Origin: Fuerstiella sp.
GTDB lineage: Bacteria > Planctomycetota > Planctomycetia > Planctomycetales > Planctomycetaceae
Assembly (NCBI GenBank): GCA_022843805.1
Contig: JALHMY010000048.1
Location: forward strand, 1-64,000
Length of the DNA stretch: 64,000 bases
Direction: 5' to 3'
Made by a program: the position numbers and the translations under genes. Positions 53,795 through 63,276 of the stretch are shown here, piece after piece (the stretch's first letter is position 1; every line of letters starts with the position of its first letter). Below the pieces are notes generated by a model that saw nothing but the letters and a program-made list of their open reading frames with translations, made no database searches and was not told the origin of the DNA.

Positions 53795-56700
53795 CTATGG
53801 GGATTGAGGCGAGAGTTGACTTAATCCCGGACGAGCGACGTCTGCCTTGTAGAGGCTGATCGTCGATTCTTCGGCAACGGCAAAAATCTGACCATTGAAG
53901 CTAAGGTCGAAAGACTGAATGTCTGCCTCGGGCGGCCAGGTGAGCAGTTCACTGCCGCTCTCAACATGCCAGAATCGAAGGTCGCCGCGCGTATCCAGTG
54001 CCAGCAACGTTCTTCCGTCAGACGAGAATTTAAGGCTGTGTACTGCACCAAGGTGCCCTGTCAACGATTTCTGCTTTACGCCGGTGTCGGTGTCGACCAG
54101 TGAAATCACTCGATCATTGTGGGCAATTGCTATCATCGTACCGTCACAGGATTCTGCGACAGCCGACACTGAACCTCCTGAGTACGGCCAAAGTTCCCGA
54201 AGTTTTCCGGAGACGGGATCGATGCGAATGACTCCTGAGTCCAGGAATGCCAGTATTCTGCGGTCATTCTGAGTGAGCGCTATCTTAACCGGGACAATCC
54301 CGGCAAGACGATGATCGAAAAGCAACTGTCTCTGCTGAACATCCCATCCTCGTATTCGCAGTTCCGGTCTGCTTTCAATGGCAAGCAGTGTGAGAGTGCC
54401 GGGCAGGAATGCGAGTCTTTCGAGTCCATCGTTTGCGGTTGCAGAATCCGGGAGTGGTTCGAGCAGGCTGGTGTTGGTCACGTTACTGCAGTAGATCTCA
54501 GATGTACTGTCAGCATAGGCCAGCCAGCTGCCAGTATCGTCACTGGCGAGCCGCTGAATCGAAGTGGGTTCTGGTTTATACGGCTTTTCGAAAAGCACAT
54601 TGCCGGAGTTGATGTCAAACACTCGTAGTGCGTCCAAGCACCAGGCGACAACCTTGCTGGCGCCACGCAGAACGACCACCTGACGACAGCCTCCCTTCGC
54701 GGGAATCTCCATCTTGTTGGCGGGCTCGTGATTACAGTCCCAGCGGGCAATCCTGCCGTCGAATCCTGCTGAAATGAGAGATTCTGAATCAGGCGTAAAA
54801 CAGACGCTTCTGGCCGGGCGAGCATGTGCTGGCCAGTGGCTGTGGCATTGCTGCGAATTGGCTGGTGCTGCCAGCGCCTGTTTCCATCGCCATAAATGAA
54901 CAGTACCGGTCCGTTCGGCTGCAGCAAGACAATCGCCATCGGGCGAGAAGCACAGATCGTTGATTTTCTCAACAAGTTGCAGATTTCCGATAAACTGTTC
55001 GATCTGCCGGTCCCAAAGCATCAGCTCTCCGGACGTGTTTCCGAGGGCGATGATCCGGCCATCAGGACTAATTGCTATGCTGCTGGGAGCAAACCAGAGC
55101 AGCATCGGTTGCGAGAAAACCGGAACCTCGTCATTCGAAAGATGTCTGACCTGACAGGGAACTTTTTCCCCATCATCGCTGACTACAATATAAACGCCAG
55201 TGCCCAGGGGGTCGTCGGCAAATTCAAGTACGAGATCATGCCCAGTGTCCCAGATTTTTTCGAGCTCATATCGCTCCAGATTCCAGAAGGAGATCCTGCC
55301 CTGATTGCCCGATGTCAGCAGCTGACCCCCAACAAAACAAACATCGGGATTTTTTGTTGCGACGGCTGGCACAGGACAACGAAGTTTCACCTGTCCGGTC
55401 CGGGTGTCCAGCAGCACCGCGGCGGCTTCATAGCTGATCAGAGCCAGATGTCTGCCGTCCGGGCTGAAATCGATACGGCGAACGTCCGTGAGTCCTGTTT
55501 CCCAGCTCTCAAGTGGTTTCTTCTCCGACAGGCTGTACCGCTGAATTGTTCCTCCGTTTGTGGCTGCGACAAGGCAAAGCCCATCCGGTGACAGGCGAGT
55601 GCATGAGACATCGCCCGGAAGCTGAAGAAGGTAATCGCCAGGCAAAAGATGATTTTTCTTCAGAAGTTGCCATTCAAGTCCGCGAAGATCCCTTCTTTCA
55701 GGCTGGGGCAGCCAGGCATCCAGCAGTTGCTGAGTTTGTACGTGATCACCGGATTGCTGATGTCTGAACGCAAGTCGGATCGCACTGGCATACAGGAGAT
55801 TCTCGGATCGTTCAGTCTGACGACGCTGTTCGAATTCGGCCGCTTCCGCCCGCAGACGCTGTTGATCAGCCAGCTTCGCTTTTTCCTCAGCGAGTCGAGC
55901 ATTCTCTGCGGCACGATATGATTCCTCAGTCATTCGCGCGGCTGTTTCGTTGGCGCGAATTCGTTCCCGGTTTGCAACAACCGCCTGCCACATCGCCATC
56001 GCTGAGCCAGCGAACAGCGCCAGAATCACAACAGCCACGGTCGCGATCAGTTTACTGTTTCGACGGCCAAATTTCCCCAGCTGATAAGAAAACGAAGGAG
56101 GACATGCAAGCACAGGCTCATCAGAAAGATACCGCTGCACGTCAGCTGCGAGGGTGTTTGGCGAATCATACCTTCGAGTACGATCCTTATCGATTGCCTT
56201 CATCACGACCCAGTCAAGTTCTCGCTGCAGTGAACATGACAGCCTGTGGGGATCGCACTGACGCTGCTTCGCTACCCTCGATCGCAGTTCCTCTGATAAT
56301 CCACTCACCCGACGACTTGGACGAAGGGGATCAACCTCTCGTATTACTCGGCGCATCTCATCGATGCCGTCGTCGGTCATTTCAAACAGCTCGAACGGAG
56401 TCGTGCCGGTCAACAGTTCGTACAGCAGCATTCCAAGTGAATACACGTCGCTTCGGGTATCAATGTCAATGCGATTTCTCTGAGCCTGTTCGGGACTCAT
56501 ATACATCGGAGTTCCCAGAAACTCATGAAATCCGGTCGACACAGAAAACATGGTCAGAGGCTGGCTGATCACTCGAGCGATACCAAAATCAATGACCTTC
56601 ACCATCGCTCCGGAATTCTGCACACTGACGAGAACGTTGCTGGGCTTGATGTCCCGGTGAATGATGCCTTTCTGGTGCGCATGCTGTACGGCGCTGCAAA

Positions 56701-57304
56701 CATCGGCAAAAAGCCTGAGCCTCTCTCGAATCGTCAGTCGAGCCTCATTGCAGTATTCAGTCAGCGGAACGCCTTTAACCAGTTCCATCACAAAATATGG
56801 TCGCCCTGTATCCGTTTCACCGCCGTCAATAATGCGGCAGATATTGGGATGTTCCATCATTGCCAGAGCCTGACGCTCCACTTCAAACCGAGCCAGAATT
56901 TGCCTCGAGTCTCTCCCTTCGTTCAGAATCTTCAGGGCCACCATCCGTTTCACGGGGTGAGTCTGCTCGGCGCTGTAGACCGTTCCAAATCCACCAGCGC
57001 CGATGTTCTCGATCAGCCTGTATGGACCGATGAAAGGTTGCGAAGTCAGATCTATACCCGCCAGATTACCCACATCGTCAGCGGTGTCCTGATCCGCCGG
57101 ATTCAGGGCCGCCCTCACACGATCAAGTGCTCCGGACCTGCTTTCCCTGGCTGCGATCAGCAGTTCTTTGACGTAACAGCCTAGTTCCGGATTCTCTTCC
57201 GTTGCGGAGTTCAGCAACGCATCCTGTTCCTCATGAGAAGCGAGTCGCGAGACTGCGAGAAACAGTTGCCTGGCGGCGACAATCTGTTGTTGCTGAATCC
57301 GCAT
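53795..57304 (-). CDS. Transmembrane Ser/Thr protein kinase with C-terminal WD40 repeats
   Basis: 1169 residues. Residues about 95-370: kinase domain, IGAGGFGTVYSAEQTHPV (P-loop), VALKILNE (Lys), IIHRDIKPSNVLV (catalytic HRD), VKVIDFGIARV (DFG), PMYMSPEQAQ, DVYSLGMLLYELLTG. A membrane helix at about 425-450 (LIATVAVVILALFAGSAMAM) is followed by a coiled coil (AEEKAKLADQQRLRAEAAEF) and a WD40-like propeller (for example ATNGGTIQRYSLSEKK, LAAAERTGTVHLWRWK, SLISAGFDGRIARWDCN, FSSDGRTLLALDTRGDLRFW). The layout is a receptor-like kinase with an outward-facing propeller, typical of planctomycetes. Downstream of the PEP-CTERM and sigma-factor genes on the same strand. Confidence 0.92.
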   Translation of the reverse strand: MRIQQQQIVAARQLFLAVSRLASHEEQDALLNSATEENPELGCYVKELLIAARESRSGALDRVRAALNPADQDTADDVGNLAGIDLTSQPFIGPYRLIENIGAGGFGTVYSAEQTHPVKRMVALKILNEGRDSRQILARFEVERQALAMMEHPNICRIIDGGETDTGRPYFVMELVKGVPLTEYCNEARLTIRERLRLFADVCSAVQHAHQKGIIHRDIKPSNVLVSVQNSGAMVKVIDFGIARVISQPLTMFSVSTGFHEFLGTPMYMSPEQAQRNRIDIDTRSDVYSLGMLLYELLTGTTPFELFEMTDDGIDEMRRVIREVDPLRPSRRVSGLSEELRSRVAKQRQCDPHRLSCSLQRELDWVVMKAIDKDRTRRYDSPNTLAADVQRYLSDEPVLACPPSFSYQLGKFGRRNSKLIATVAVVILALFAGSAMAMWQAVVANRERIRANETAARMTEESYRAAENARLAEEKAKLADQQRLRAEAAEFEQRRQTERSENLLYASAIRLAFRHQQSGDHVQTQQLLDAWLPQPERRDLRGLEWQLLKKNHLLPGDYLLQLPGDVSCTRLSPDGLCLVAATNGGTIQRYSLSEKKPLESWETGLTDVRRIDFSPDGRHLALISYEAAAVLLDTRTGQVKLRCPVPAVATKNPDVCFVGGQLLTSGNQGRISFWNLERYELEKIWDTGHDLVLEFADDPLGTGVYIVVSDDGEKVPCQVRHLSNDEVPVFSQPMLLWFAPSSIAISPDGRIIALGNTSGELMLWDRQIEQFIGNLQLVEKINDLCFSPDGDCLAAAERTGTVHLWRWKQALAAPANSQQCHSHWPAHARPARSVCFTPDSESLISAGFDGRIARWDCNHEPANKMEIPAKGGCRQVVVLRGASKVVAWCLDALRVFDINSGNVLFEKPYKPEPTSIQRLASDDTGSWLAYADSTSEIYCSNVTNTSLLEPLPDSATANDGLERLAFLPGTLTLLAIESRPELRIRGWDVQQRQLLFDHRLAGIVPVKIALTQNDRRILAFLDSGVIRIDPVSGKLRELWPYSGGSVSAVAESCDGTMIAIAHNDRVISLVDTDTGVKQKSLTGHLGAVHSLKFSSDGRTLLALDTRGDLRFWHVESGSELLTWPPEADIQSFDLSFNGQIFAVAEESTISLYKADVARPGLSQLSPQSP

Positions 57305-57487
57305 GTCGATTACCTCTGACCTGTATCCGCTCGATCAGTGTCATATCCAAATTCAGGCTCCCGTGGCTTCCGGGCGGACACTCCTGACCTGCCACCTCCA
57401 ACTTCGGAGCAGGACCATAACGTTTCCGGCGATCGATTTCGATGACAGGGCTCGGAGAAAGCTTTCCCGACGATCGCTGAGGATCGG

Positions 57488-58543
57488 TCAGGCCTGCAGA
57501 ACCCTTCGCCGACGACGATGAGCGACAGCGATCACGCCGCCCATCAGGCACCATGCTGTGATTGATGCCGGCTCAGGGACCGAAGACGCGGACAGCCCGG
57601 AGGCAAAAGTGACATCCAACAGATTTCCGTCGGCGTCAGTGGCGGAAGTGAAGCCCAGAGATCGCATTGAGGACGATTTGCCATCAATGCCAGTGCCCGG
57701 TTGATCGAAATTGCCGTTCCACGATGTACCGGCAGATGCCGAAAGCACGATTCGCCATTTATATCCCTCGTACTCGGGGTCGTAAATCGCATCAATATGC
57801 GTTGTCGCCACAAAGTCGACACGATTGCCGTTTAGCGTGTAATTCAGCGAATCCCAGCCCTCATACTGAAATCCGCTTAGATCCTGATAGGCAAAACCCC
57901 TAAGTGTCGCGTTGATTGGTTCGCCGTCGTCGAAAATACTCCAGCTGGAGACGTCTGTATTCCGGTTAACGGAAATGCGTCCGACAGAACTGGAACCGTT
58001 GATTTCCAGTGTTCCAGTGACTTCGAAGTTCAGACGAATCGAAGAGTACTGCGAATCTCCGGCAACAAAAGCAATATCCCGCCACTGAGCATAGCTTTCT
58101 CCGCCCGCCGAATTTTGCTGCGCATCAGTCTCACCCATTGCCTCAACACCCAGGAAATCAAGTGCATTTTTGCGGGTAAATCCCGACGCACGTGCTCGAC
58201 TGTAGGTTCCCCTCGACCCGTCTCCGAAGTACTCACCAGGCATCGCACTATACAGCGTTCCCGACTGATCTCCCATGCTTTCACTGGCCTGTAGCTCAAC
58301 AGTATTGAGTTGAGTTGCCAGTAACAAATGAGAGTACGAGGGCAGTTGAACTGCTGCCTCGCAGTACGAGCTCCCGGTGATCACACTGACTGCCAGCAGG
58401 GCTGCACTGCAGTACTGTTTAAATAGCAGTGCTGGACGCTCTGAACAGATCCCTTTCGGAAAGTGGCTCCACAAATTTGAACGCGAACGTCCCGCTTGCC
58501 GCGATGCAGCGACGCCGGTATCTGACGCAAAACCTGAAGACAT
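57488..58543 (-). CDS. PEP-CTERM sorted extracellular protein
   Basis: 351 residues starting MSSGFASDTGVAASR; hydrophobic signal segment near residues 40-60 (LFKQYCSAALLAVSVITGSS). The mature part is a beta-rich secreted domain with no family recognised (LNFEVTGTLEINGSSSVGR, DAIYDPEYEGYKWRIVLSA). The end is the sorting signal: VPEPASITAWCLMGGVIA (PEP motif plus helix) and RRRRR tail. PEP-CTERM proteins are processed by exosortase (XrtA) and linked to exopolysaccharide; no exosortase gene lies in the window. It sits between a sigma factor gene and the kinase gene. Confidence 0.85.
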   Translation of the reverse strand: MSSGFASDTGVAASRQAGRSRSNLWSHFPKGICSERPALLFKQYCSAALLAVSVITGSSYCEAAVQLPSYSHLLLATQLNTVELQASESMGDQSGTLYSAMPGEYFGDGSRGTYSRARASGFTRKNALDFLGVEAMGETDAQQNSAGGESYAQWRDIAFVAGDSQYSSIRLNFEVTGTLEINGSSSVGRISVNRNTDVSSWSIFDDGEPINATLRGFAYQDLSGFQYEGWDSLNYTLNGNRVDFVATTHIDAIYDPEYEGYKWRIVLSASAGTSWNGNFDQPGTGIDGKSSSMRSLGFTSATDADGNLLDVTFASGLSASSVPEPASITAWCLMGGVIAVAHRRRRRVLQA

Positions 58544-58738
58544 GATGACTCCTTACTGAGGGCAGAAACTGAAGGAAAGTGATTCGACGACGAACGAACA
58601 CCGTCAATCAGCTGGACTTTTTTCCCGCAGTGATGCGTTTTCCGCAGCCATTCAGTCTGGCAGTTTTTTGTTCAATTTCTGAAAAATTTCAGAATTCGAC
58701 AGTGAGCGTCTGTTTCCGGGATCTCAGAGAACTTGTTG

Positions 58739-59305
58739 CTACTCTGAAGGAGAGCTCAAATGTCGAGCAAACCATGCCTGGACAAAACGCCAGTTTTCAA
58801 AAGCCGTCGCTCTGGACCAGCCAAGTACTCTGCCACACTCTTCCGTTGAAAGTCCTGCGAAAAGCCTCAGCTTGACGAACTGAGCAGTCTCAGGATCCTC
58901 AGCGTCGAGCTTCTCGAGCAGTTCGTTGACGTCAAGCAGATCCTCGCTGCTGCAGGGAATACCTGCCAGAACGTCTCCTGAGAGTGCCGCTCTTTCTCTG
59001 CTGCCTGATCGTTTGGCGGCCTGCTTTTGCCTTGCCGAATCAATCAGCACTCGGCGCATCGCTTCTGCAGCAGCGGCAAAAAAATGGCTCTGGCTTTCCC
59101 ATCGCTGTACCCGATCAGTACCAACTAAACGCAGATACGCTTCATGAACGAGGGCTGTTGCCTGAAGAGTGTGGTCAACTCGTTCATTCCGCATTCGCGC
59201 GCGTGCCAGCCGACGCAGATCGTCATAAACCAGAGGAAGAAGACTCTCCGCAGCCGAAAGATCACCTGATTCTACCTGATCCGGAATCTGTGTGATATTT
59301 GACAT
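58739..59305 (-). CDS. ECF-type RNA polymerase sigma factor (TIGR02999-like)
   Basis: 188 residues starting MSNITQIPDQVESGD. Region 2 is ESLLPLVYDDLRRLARARMR ... LQATALVHEAYLRLVG (the conserved TALVHEAYLRL pattern of the planctomycete and Verrucomicrobium sigma family), then RRVLIDSARQKQAAKRS, and region 4 with LRLFAGLSTEECGRVLGWSR and ATAFENWRFVQAWF, the -35 recognition helix-turn-helix. Genes of this family often stand with Ser/Thr kinases; here the kinase follows about 1.4 kb downstream on the same strand. No anti-sigma factor is seen. Confidence 0.9.
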   Translation of the reverse strand: MSNITQIPDQVESGDLSAAESLLPLVYDDLRRLARARMRNERVDHTLQATALVHEAYLRLVGTDRVQRWESQSHFFAAAAEAMRRVLIDSARQKQAAKRSGSRERAALSGDVLAGIPCSSEDLLDVNELLEKLDAEDPETAQFVKLRLFAGLSTEECGRVLGWSRATAFENWRFVQAWFARHLSSPSE

Positions 59306-59554
59306 TCGTTAAGACCAGCAGAGAACTTCGCAATTCCAGTCATATTCAACATGGGAACTCGCACCATCCCCGGTATGCCATCCGCGTCCCGTGATTCCCG
59401 TCAGGCAGAGACCTGCAACACGACCGATCTTCAGTCAGAATACAGAGACGTTCAATACTCGGCAAGGATATTGCTTGTTACATGTCGGATTTCACGATGC
59501 TTGCAGCAGGTTACGTTTCCTGATCAGAGCCCATCAACGAATGCGGAAAAGACT

Positions 59555-62500
59555 TTAGATTCTGTGAATGCCCGCCAGTTCAGCGACCAGCTCACCTGTT
59601 GTTTCGGCAGGGATGGCGGCCGCAGCAGTCGGCACTGGCACCGCCGACGGATCAGTCCCTGTGCCCGGCTGATCATACTTCGGTTCGATGGCCCCTGGAG
59701 TGTCAGCAAGTCCTTCGCGAGCAATTGAAGTGAACAGATGCGTCAGCAGTATTGCGTCGTGGGACTCAGCGGTCACATTTGCTGAAAGCTGCATGCTCGC
59801 CGGGCTGCTCCAGACGCCGTAGTTCCGCTGTCCTCCTTCGGCCCGGATTGCACGGACCCAAACCGAATAACGTCCCTTTGGCATCGTTGCCGGAAGCGTG
59901 TATGAAGTCCGGAAATACGTTTCTCTATGGACGATGCGGGCCTGTTTTTCCCGTTCGCCACCATCGTAATTGATCCATAATTCGTAGTAAGTGGCACTGG
60001 GAACGGCATTCCATGAAACAGTCCGCCCGAGAACACTCAGATCGACTGATGCACCAATGACCATTCGATATCCTTCGCCCCAGGCCGTCACTTTTCCCGC
60101 ACCCAGATCCGCCCGGACCCAGACTGTGAATTCGCCATTGCCCAGGGGCGTGGCAACTCGATGACTTGTTCCGGTGAGTCCCATTCGACGGTATGCTGGT
60201 TCAGAGCTCCCGGTTTGACCAATCCAGAGTTCATACGACCGAGCACCAGTTCGTCGCTCCCAGCCGAGCAAGGGAGTCTGATCCAGTCCGGGGCTCAGTC
60301 CGGATGTTACTCTGACCTCAGGCTCCTGCTGCGTTAACACAAAGCGACTCGACCACGGGGACTTCGTGGTATTGTTCACCAGTTCCCGCACCCAAAACGC
60401 ATATTTTCCGGAAGGAAGATCGAACGACGGCGTCCACTGGGTTGCTCCCGTAACCTGTTCGAGAGCAAGGCGCCGACCGGTTCCCAGATCTGTCAGCCAG
60501 ATCTCATATGCCGATGAGTTATTGCCGGTCCACTGAAAGGCGGGTCGCGGGATACCGCTGAGTGTGCCTGGGCTAACGACGCGCGGAGCGTGACTGGCGA
60601 CGACAAATTCTTTGCCAGGGCTCCATCGAGTAATTCCGGTCGAAGGATTGCGCAGTCCCACCCAGCCTCGATATCGACCATTCGGAAGATCGTGAAGCAG
60701 CGAATGACTTTTCACTTTCTGATGAATCGTTCGAGTTCCACCCCGTCCAATGTCATTGACCCAGACTTCAAAGCCCTCTTCCTCAGTTAACAGTGTTCCG
60801 CTCCACGAAAATTGAACTCCCGCGGGCAGCACGGCGACCTTCAGTTCTTCCGGACTGCGAATAACGCTTCTATTTCGAATGGACAGCGGCAGCGATCGAG
60901 ATGCACGAGGTAATGACAGATCCAGGGTGTCCGGATTCGGGTCAATGTACTCACGGTAAAAATCAACCGTGTAATCACCATCCTCAAGAATCGGGAAGTC
61001 CCTGTAAAAATAGTAGTTTGAGCCAGAGAAAGGGGTGTTTGAAGTGTCCAGCTCATAGAGAAAATATGGTGGAGAATCAAAACGGATGCCCGATGACAGG
61101 TCATTTGATCGGCGAACCTGCATTTGAAAGTTCTGATGAACTCTGTTGTCCCGAAATCCGACTCTCAGCGAGCCGTCGTAATAAAAGAACTGTGCGTCAT
61201 CCGGAAGAATCGGCACCTCCGTCAATGAGAAAGTTGATACCGCCCATTTTGTCGTTTTGCCAGTGGCAGTGACTCCGCGGACGTGAACTGCCTGCCATCC
61301 GTACCGACCTCCATTCGATAATTCAAAAGTCGCATCTGTTGAAAAAGTCTGCTTGACATCGTAGGAGAGATTGGAAAAAACGCTGGAGTCGCCGTTCTCG
61401 TACCACGGCCTGACGGCCACCTCGTAGAAACTTACGCTGTCCACCGCATCCCAATGAATGCCCAGTCGTGTGGAATTGCCCATCATGACAACCGTCGTTC
61501 CAAGGTTTGACGGGCCAGCGGGAGGACCAGGCTGGCGAGGGTCTATCCTGTAAAGGCCGTTCTGATAGTCTGGGACAAGACTGGCCAGTGATCCATGGCC
61601 ATGGATGTACATGGCGTCTGCACCGGGGATAAACCGAATCCAGGAATTATGTTCGAACTCCCGCGTTGTCTGCAAACCATTGGTATGAAAAATTCCCCAC
61701 AGGCCGCCCTCGATCTGTCCTTCGAACCAAAGACTTCCATCCAGTGTAACCAACTGCGAAATCCAATCACTTCCGAACGGATTGGTATCAACCAGGCGAT
61801 GGTTCGTACCGTCACTCAAGTCCCAAACCCAGAGTTCTTTTCCGGAGAGAGAAACAACGAATCGGGATGTGCCAGGAATCATTGCTCCCGTCGTTTGAAA
61901 AATTGGCCCCGGAATCGGTCCCATTGCAGGAAAGATGCTGGTATCAGCCGCAGTTCCGTCGGTGAGAATAATCGAAAATTCTGATGCTGCGGACATGGAC
62001 AGAATGGTCTTCCCGTCAGGCACATTGCTCAAAGAGTGAATCTGAAATGTGCTTTCTCTCGGCTGCACCACCAGACTTTCTTCTGCACCCGTGTTGAGAT
62101 CAACCGAAAGCAACTGCTGGAAGTAGCCACTATAACGGGAAACGAAAACTTTGCCGCCTGTAATGCCCAGCGGTCGGTCCTGAGATGTTCCAACCTGCTG
62201 CGGGCTGCCCCCTCTCGGAGCAAGGAGTTGCAATCCGATCCCACTGCCTGAAGCAAACACGGAGGCTCCCTGCGAAGTCAGCTCGATGATGCCCGACGAT
62301 GTCCCATAAACAGTGATGGGCGCCGGAGCCTGCGTCGATGGCAGGAATAACAGGGAAGATTGCTGCGCTGCATGGTAGACGCCTACATACACACCTTCTT
62401 CTTCCATGGATTGAGCCGCCATCGAAAAACGGCCACCAGCGCTCAATGCGTCATATCGCGCTGTTTGTTCATAAAGTCCTGTCAAGTCCGAACGGCGATA

Positions 62501-62857
62501 GAAAATATACTCCTGGCTGGCAAAGGCCTGAATATCATAATCGTAGACCCCCACGCTGGTCAGCAATGTACTCCCATCACTCGATGCAAGAAGATGCGTT
62601 GAACCGTACAGGTGCTGCGGCTGGCTTAGTACCCCAGTGACTTTATTGAAAACCGATACTGACACTTCAGATCCTATTCCCCCGTATATCGACAGAATCG
62701 ATGTCTCTGGACTATCGTAGATGATCCTGTGTTCTTCTGAAGACAATTCCGCAATGGGTACGAGCTGCGTCAGCAGCGAGCGGCGTTCAAAGCTTTCGGA
62801 GACGGCTGAGATCGCGCTGTGTTTGCCCGGGCGACGGTGAGTTCGAAATCGCGACAT
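59555..62857 (-). CDS. Giant secreted or surface protein with repeated FN3-like domains
   Basis: 1100 residues starting MSRFRTHRRPGKHSAIS. The N-terminal ESFERRSLLTQLVP is the ERR.LL-type motif at the start of large planctomycete surface proteins. Residues about 45-460 look like a beta-propeller (DGSLWFEGQIEGGLWGIFHT, YSGYFQQLLSVDLNTGAE, LFLPSTQAPAPITVYG). From about 460 to 1050 there are six or so FN3-like domains, each with a WDAVDSVSFYEVAV-like core and NGGRYGWQAVHVRG or DLPSGKYAFWVRE type ends, followed by SYELWIGQTGSS, DLGAGKVTAWGEGY and GRYSVWVRAIRAEGG. It probably binds or covers the cell surface. The last 40 residues are Ala/Pro/Thr-rich. Confidence 0.75.
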   Translation of the reverse strand: MSRFRTHRRPGKHSAISAVSESFERRSLLTQLVPIAELSSEEHRIIYDSPETSILSIYGGIGSEVSVSVFNKVTGVLSQPQHLYGSTHLLASSDGSTLLTSVGVYDYDIQAFASQEYIFYRRSDLTGLYEQTARYDALSAGGRFSMAAQSMEEEGVYVGVYHAAQQSSLLFLPSTQAPAPITVYGTSSGIIELTSQGASVFASGSGIGLQLLAPRGGSPQQVGTSQDRPLGITGGKVFVSRYSGYFQQLLSVDLNTGAEESLVVQPRESTFQIHSLSNVPDGKTILSMSAASEFSIILTDGTAADTSIFPAMGPIPGPIFQTTGAMIPGTSRFVVSLSGKELWVWDLSDGTNHRLVDTNPFGSDWISQLVTLDGSLWFEGQIEGGLWGIFHTNGLQTTREFEHNSWIRFIPGADAMYIHGHGSLASLVPDYQNGLYRIDPRQPGPPAGPSNLGTTVVMMGNSTRLGIHWDAVDSVSFYEVAVRPWYENGDSSVFSNLSYDVKQTFSTDATFELSNGGRYGWQAVHVRGVTATGKTTKWAVSTFSLTEVPILPDDAQFFYYDGSLRVGFRDNRVHQNFQMQVRRSNDLSSGIRFDSPPYFLYELDTSNTPFSGSNYYFYRDFPILEDGDYTVDFYREYIDPNPDTLDLSLPRASRSLPLSIRNRSVIRSPEELKVAVLPAGVQFSWSGTLLTEEEGFEVWVNDIGRGGTRTIHQKVKSHSLLHDLPNGRYRGWVGLRNPSTGITRWSPGKEFVVASHAPRVVSPGTLSGIPRPAFQWTGNNSSAYEIWLTDLGTGRRLALEQVTGATQWTPSFDLPSGKYAFWVRELVNNTTKSPWSSRFVLTQQEPEVRVTSGLSPGLDQTPLLGWERRTGARSYELWIGQTGSSEPAYRRMGLTGTSHRVATPLGNGEFTVWVRADLGAGKVTAWGEGYRMVIGASVDLSVLGRTVSWNAVPSATYYELWINYDGGEREKQARIVHRETYFRTSYTLPATMPKGRYSVWVRAIRAEGGQRNYGVWSSPASMQLSANVTAESHDAILLTHLFTSIAREGLADTPGAIEPKYDQPGTGTDPSAVPVPTAAAAIPAETTGELVAELAGIHRI

Positions 62858-63276
62858 TGAGTGGTGTCACCAAAATGGGATGCCTGACAGGCGTTCCGGA
62901 TCATTAGGGAGTTTCACACTCACGCACGCCGCGTTTCTGAAAAACGCCCCCTGGATGCTAAAGCATATCTGTCGACCGATGTTAATTCCAGTGTGAAACG
63001 TGAATCTGTGGCGACCGGGCTTCCCGCATCGATTTCTCGTGACCCGCTGACAAAGGATCCCTCAGACGCAATGCCTGACAAAGCCATGAACTACTTCTGC
63101 ACGGTCTGGTTGTTCATCATCGCCGCGTGTTTTCCCGCTTAGCCAGGTCCCGGGGACACAACGAGCATATCGGTTGCCTCCGGAAACAGAGTTCCCAGCT
63201 CCTTCTGTTTAGCCCGCCTTCCCCAATTCGCTCGAAAGAGCCAATGGTTTCCGGGGTTTCAGGTACTTTTTTCTCA
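62858..63276. other. Spacer between surface-protein gene and transposase
   Basis: No gene. It would contain the right end of the insertion sequence; I could not identify a terminal inverted repeat because the left end is outside the window. Confidence 0.4.
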
